Of a stretch of 64,000 nt of DNA, positions 60,355 through 64,000 are shown piece by piece (the first letter of the stretch is position 1; every line of letters begins with the position of its first letter). The notes below the pieces were generated by a model. It was not told where the DNA came from. It ran no database searches and saw only the letters and a list, made by a program, of their open reading frames with translations. The translations under genes and the position numbers were made by a program. Location: positions 1-64,000 of the forward strand of contig CAINGK010000125.1 in assembly GCA_903848465.1 (NCBI GenBank). The letters run 5' to 3'. Source of the stretch: an uncultured Verrucomicrobiota bacterium (lineage in GTDB: Bacteria > Verrucomicrobiota > Verrucomicrobiia > Verrucomicrobiales > Verrucomicrobiaceae).

Positions 60355-62871
60355 ATGTTCCGAGATGATCCCGATCCCCAGCCTGTGCGCAACTGGCGTG
60401 GCGAAGCCGGCCTAAAACTGCCGTTCTACCGCCGCGGCTGGTTCAGCGCACTGGTGGCCTTTGCCCTGCTTTGTGTGGTGTCGGCGTTTGGCATCTACAG
60501 CGTGATCGTGGCACCATTGCGTCGGGATGCCGAGAAATTTGACCTGGAGGAACTCAAGAAACTCGAGTCCGCGAGTATCATCTATGACCGCGATGGTGAT
60601 GAAATGGCCCGCCTTTATGTGCTGAACCGCACTCCAGTGCCCGTCACCGATGTGCCGCAGCACTTCATCGACGCCCTCGTGGCGCAGGAGGATTCACGGT
60701 TCTTCAAGCACGACGGGGTTGATTACATCGGCCTTATGCGCGCGGTGAAAGAAAACATCGTGGCCCGCGAAGTCAATCAGGGGGCTAGTACGATCACGCA
60801 GCAGCTTGCCCGGCAGACGTTCAAGCTCCTGGAACGCAGCTACAAACGCAAGATTTTGGAGGCGTTCATCGCCCAGCGCATCGAAAAACATTTCTCGAAG
60901 GCGGAGATTCTCGAACTTTACCTGAACCGCATCTTCTTCGGGGTGAATTTCTATGGTGTGCAGGCGGCGGCTCGCGGCTATTTTGGCAAGGATGTCAAAG
61001 ATCTGAGCATTGAGGAGTCGGCAACGATCGTCGGACTGATCAAGAGCCCGAACAACATTCAGCCGATTAAGCACCCCCAGCGTGCCATGAAGGAGCGCAA
61101 CTATGTGCTCGAACGCATGTCGATTGAAGGCACGCTGACAAAGGACGAAGCCGCGAAGCTCAAGAAAAGACCGCTCGTGACCGCACCGCAGAGCACGGAC
61201 CCGCGTCTGAGCTATGTCTTTGACTCCGTGAGGCGTGAAGTCGTGGATCTGGTCGGTGAAGAGCGTGCTTCCATCGGTGGTTTCCGCATCTACACCAGCA
61301 TTGACCAGGACCTGCAAAAAGCCACTGAGGAGGCGGTCAGCAAACGCATGGCCGAGGTCGAAAAGCGCCCAGGCTACGAGCATCAGTCCTTCGCACAGTT
61401 CCGTGCCATCATGACCGACTACCGTGCGCGCTTGAAGCGGGGTGAAATTGACCCAGCCACGCCCAAGCCGCTGCCGGAATATCTGCAGGCAGCCGCCTTG
61501 ATGATCGACAACAAGGACGGCAGCATCCTGGCGATGGTCGGCGGGCGTGATTTTGGTGACAGCCAGTTCAATCGCGCTACGGACGGCGTGCGTCCAGCGG
61601 GCACTGCCTTCACACCGCTCGTTTATGCCGCCGCGTTTAGCAGCCCGGGGCTTTACCCTGGTACCAAGGTGGATGACGCCCCCCTGGACAACCGCCGCGT
61701 GATGATTGGCGGGCTGACCGGCATTCTGGGCGAATGGGGTGCGGAAGTGGACAATCCGAAATGGACCCAGGCTCCGATGAGCTCGCGTGAGGCGCTGGTG
61801 CAGGGCCGCAACTCCGCCACCGTCCGTCTGGGCGAGCGCGTGGGCGTGCCGATGGTCAAGCAGGTGGCGCAGAAGGCAGGCATCACCTCCGAGATGCGTG
61901 ACTATCCCTCCACTTTTCTCGGCGCCAGCGAGGCGCGTCTGAGCGAGATGTGCCTGGCCTATTCCAATTTTCCTACCTTGGGCACCCGCCCGCAGAAGCT
62001 GAACCTCATCCAGCGCATCACGGACAACAATGACAAGGTGGTGTTTCAAATCTCCGAGGCGGCGCTGCGCAGCGTGCAGAGCATGGACCCCATCGCAGCG
62101 TATCAGACGCATACTTGTCTGGTGGAGGCGTTGCATCGTGGCACTGGCAGCCCAGCCGTCAGTGAATACAAGCTCGGCGAGTTCGTGGCCGGCGGCAAAA
62201 CCGGTACGCACTATGAATTCAAAGATCTCTGGTTTCTGGGATACACTTCCGGTGTCACCTGCGGCGTGTGGGCCGGTTTTGACAAGCAGAAGACCATCTA
62301 CCCCGGTGCCTTTTCCAATCGCATCGTGCTTCCAGTGTGGGTGGACATGATCAATGCCAGCGCCTCGCGCTACGTGCCGAAGGAGATCGAGCCGCCACAG
62401 ACAGCGGAGCGGGTGGAAATGTGCCAGCGCAGCGGCATGCGCGCGACCGACTACTGCTACGAGAAAATCAAGGGGCCCGATGGCCGCGAAAAATCCGTGC
62501 GCTCCACCTACTTTGAATTCCTGCGTCCCGGCACGCCGCTGGAGGGCTTTTGCAATCTGCACACTGGAGAAGGCCTGCCGGTTGAGATCAAGCAGTTCGG
62601 CCCACGCGCACTCCCCAGTGGTTTCGAGTCGCCGACGCTTATCGCTGCGAACACTCGCTGGGTGCATATCGAACCCGTGCGCATGAAGGCGCTCACCGTC
62701 ATCGGAGAAGACCCCTACAATTCCGAGCAGGCCGTTCCCCGCGCCAGCCCCGTCAATGACGACGGCACGCCGATCCGCAAAGCCATTCCTGTGGATGCTG
62801 TGGAGGCACCGGATGAGGAAGGCCCCAAGCTCAAGCTTGCCCCACCGCCGCCGATGAAGATCGAGCTGTGA
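60355..62871 (+). CDS. PBP1A-like bifunctional penicillin-binding protein with degenerate transpeptidase
   Basis: 838 residues. Membrane anchor LVAFALLCVVSAFGIYSVIV at about 32-51, then an intact glycosyltransferase-51 domain: AQEDSRFFKHDGVDYIGLMR with the Glu near 112, QGASTITQQLARQTF and LELYLNRIFFGVNFYG. In the transpeptidase domain the position of SxxK reads GTAFTP (Thr417, Thr420), so both the catalytic Ser and Lys are replaced. The SxN position is GRN (484-486) instead of SRN. Only KTGT (615-618) is kept. Spacing between the three is normal, so the alignment is safe. The protein should polymerise glycan but probably cannot crosslink or bind penicillin covalently. It ends with a Pro/acidic tail. 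Confidence 0.9.
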   Translation: MFRDDPDPQPVRNWRGEAGLKLPFYRRGWFSALVAFALLCVVSAFGIYSVIVAPLRRDAEKFDLEELKKLESASIIYDRDGDEMARLYVLNRTPVPVTDVPQHFIDALVAQEDSRFFKHDGVDYIGLMRAVKENIVAREVNQGASTITQQLARQTFKLLERSYKRKILEAFIAQRIEKHFSKAEILELYLNRIFFGVNFYGVQAAARGYFGKDVKDLSIEESATIVGLIKSPNNIQPIKHPQRAMKERNYVLERMSIEGTLTKDEAAKLKKRPLVTAPQSTDPRLSYVFDSVRREVVDLVGEERASIGGFRIYTSIDQDLQKATEEAVSKRMAEVEKRPGYEHQSFAQFRAIMTDYRARLKRGEIDPATPKPLPEYLQAAALMIDNKDGSILAMVGGRDFGDSQFNRATDGVRPAGTAFTPLVYAAAFSSPGLYPGTKVDDAPLDNRRVMIGGLTGILGEWGAEVDNPKWTQAPMSSREALVQGRNSATVRLGERVGVPMVKQVAQKAGITSEMRDYPSTFLGASEARLSEMCLAYSNFPTLGTRPQKLNLIQRITDNNDKVVFQISEAALRSVQSMDPIAAYQTHTCLVEALHRGTGSPAVSEYKLGEFVAGGKTGTHYEFKDLWFLGYTSGVTCGVWAGFDKQKTIYPGAFSNRIVLPVWVDMINASASRYVPKEIEPPQTAERVEMCQRSGMRATDYCYEKIKGPDGREKSVRSTYFEFLRPGTPLEGFCNLHTGEGLPVEIKQFGPRALPSGFESPTLIAANTRWVHIEPVRMKALTVIGEDPYNSEQAVPRASPVNDDGTPIRKAIPVDAVEAPDEEGPKLKLAPPPPMKIEL

Positions 62872-62898
62872 GGTGGCGGGTCCGGCTTGATTTGCAGA

Positions 62899-64000
62899 TC
62901 AGCGCAGGAGCATGGCTCCCTTTTCCGCATCGAATTCCTTCTCCCACTTGGCCACGACGAGAGTGGCAAGCGTGTTGCCGATGAGATTGGTGATGGCGCG
63001 GGCTTCGGACATGAAGCGATCGATGCCGATGAGAACCGCGAGGCCTGAGACCGGGATGCCGGTGTCGATGGTTGAGAGCGTCGCCACCAGCGTGATAAAT
63101 CCCGCGCCGGTGACCCCTGCTGCCCCTTTGGAGGTCAGTAGAAGTACCCCCAGCAGGACGATCTCATGCCAGAGCGTCAGCGGGGTGTTGGTGGCCTGGG
63201 CGACGAACAGCGCAGCGAGGGTGAGGTAGATGCAGGTGCCGTCGAGATTGAAGGAGTAACCGGAGGGGATGACCACGCCGACAACGGACTTGTCACAGCC
63301 CGCTTTTTCGAGCTTCAGCATGAGCTGTGGCAGCGCCGTCTCTGATGATGAGGTGCCGAGCACCAACAGTAGCTCGTCTTTGATGTACGCCAGCAACTTC
63401 CACAGGCTGAAGCCGTTCCACCGCGCGATGCTGCCGAGCACGACGAAGACAAACAGCCCGCACGTCAGATAGACACAGCCCAGCACCTTGGCCAGCTTGA
63501 TGAGCATGCCCGGACCTTCTGAGCCCACGGTGTAGGCCATGGCCGCGCAGGCTGCGATGGGGGCGACACGCGTGATGATGGCCACCAGCTTGAAAAAAAC
63601 CTCCGAGACGCTGTGCAGCAGGTCGAGCACCGGTTTGCCCTTCTCCCCCATCTGGCAGAGCGCCACCGCCACCAGCAGTGCGAGAAACAAGGCAGGCAGC
63701 ACCGATTCGTCCGTAAATGCGCCGACAAAGGTCTTCGGCACGATGTTCATCAAAAAGGCCTTGGTGCTGGTGTCATGGGCCTTGGCCTGAAATTCACCCA
63801 GCTTTGAGGCGTCCGTTGCCGTGGCATGGTGCTCCACCCCGGCACCCGGTTGGATCACATTCGCCACCACCAGGCCGATGATCAGTGCCACCGTCGTGAC
63901 GAGTTCAAAATAGAGCAGTGCTTTTAAGCCCACCCGTCCCACCCGCTTCAGATCCCCCATGCTGGCGATCCCGCAGACCACGGTGCAGAAGATGATCGGG
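62899..64000 (-). CDS. dctA: C4-dicarboxylate:cation symporter, cut by window edge
   Basis: At least 367 residues; the frame is still open at the right edge (PIIFC at the end of the window), so about the first 60-80 residues are missing. It is close to E. coli DctA: LYFELVTTVALIIGLVVANV, GTSSSETALPQLMLKLEKAG, IPSGYSFNLDGTCIYLT, SSxT and NLDGT being substrate-binding motifs of this family, and GIDRFMSEARAITNLIGNTL. It imports succinate, fumarate or malate with H+ or Na+ over the inner membrane. It converges with the PBP1A-like gene, 27 bp between stops. No partner kinase is visible. Confidence 0.93.
   Translation of the reverse strand, partial: PIIFCTVVCGIASMGDLKRVGRVGLKALLYFELVTTVALIIGLVVANVIQPGAGVEHHATATDASKLGEFQAKAHDTSTKAFLMNIVPKTFVGAFTDESVLPALFLALLVAVALCQMGEKGKPVLDLLHSVSEVFFKLVAIITRVAPIAACAAMAYTVGSEGPGMLIKLAKVLGCVYLTCGLFVFVVLGSIARWNGFSLWKLLAYIKDELLLVLGTSSSETALPQLMLKLEKAGCDKSVVGVVIPSGYSFNLDGTCIYLTLAALFVAQATNTPLTLWHEIVLLGVLLLTSKGAAGVTGAGFITLVATLSTIDTGIPVSGLAVLIGIDRFMSEARAITNLIGNTLATLVVAKWEKEFDAEKGAMLLR

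Noticed and set aside
60694..62667. 657-codon open frame antisense to the PBP1A-like gene
   Set aside because: It is the shadow of a GC-rich gene with clear GT51 and KTGT motifs; its translation is rich in His, Arg and Ala with no domain.

Overview
The window comes from a member of the Verrucomicrobiota, most likely the family Verrucomicrobiaceae and close to Prosthecobacter. The evidence is the DNA of high GC, three pairs of a Tat-exported DUF1552 protein with a DUF1587/1592/1588/1585 cytochrome (protein families concentrated in the Planctomycetes-Verrucomicrobia-Chlamydiae group), large secreted proteins carrying the PVC-type 'membrane-bound dehydrogenase' propeller, and lpxA with lptD, which indicate an LPS-bearing outer membrane. 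The assignment rests on recognised families, not on a database search.

Layout. 1-1.74 kb: an AT-richer left edge with a small HTH gene, a CAU-anticodon tRNA and about 900 bp without a credible gene but with short repeats. 1.74-8.86 kb: two divergent SNF2-family ATPases and a SWIM zinc-finger protein with a histone-H1-like lysine tail. 8.87-38.93 kb: a 30-kb block of exported proteins. It holds two tandem giant SGNH/dehydrogenase/cupredoxin fusions, a DUF1080 protein, ThuA-like proteins, two secreted alpha/beta hydrolases, three DUF1552 plus cytochrome pairs, and two large secreted proteins of unknown role. A two-gene nucleotidyltransferase cassette on the opposite strand splits the second pair. 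39.1-47.3 kb: an alpha-2-macroglobulin/PBP1C pair. 47.4-50.6 kb: divergent alkylation-repair genes (Ogt; Ada-AraC-AlkA fusion) around a long inverted repeat, then a GH26 enzyme and tRNA-Ser(UGA). 50.7-54.2 kb: lpxA and lptD. 54.4-64 kb: a proline-rich membrane-anchored protein, a nucleotide-sugar epimerase, a HAD phosphatase, a TIGR01777 oxidoreductase, a SOUL-domain lipoprotein, a MidA-like methyltransferase, a PBP1A-like protein and a DctA symporter cut by the right edge.

How the genes may work together. The 30-kb block looks like a periplasmic or surface system that hydrolyses and oxidises a carbohydrate-like substrate. DUF1080 and ThuA are linked with 3-keto sugars in the literature. The di-heme cytochromes and azurin-like copper domains could carry the electrons. 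This is inference. A bipartite sequence, GTCCGGTTT and a GYGRGRT-like box with exactly 14 bases between GTCCGG and the second box, lies about 32-38 bp upstream of three of these genes and suggests shared transcriptional control.

The observations most worth a second look are that bipartite motif, a PBP1A-like protein whose transpeptidase SxxK motif reads TAFT, the copper-for-heme replacement in the tandem giant fusions, and the 18-bp inverted repeat between the two alkylation-repair genes.
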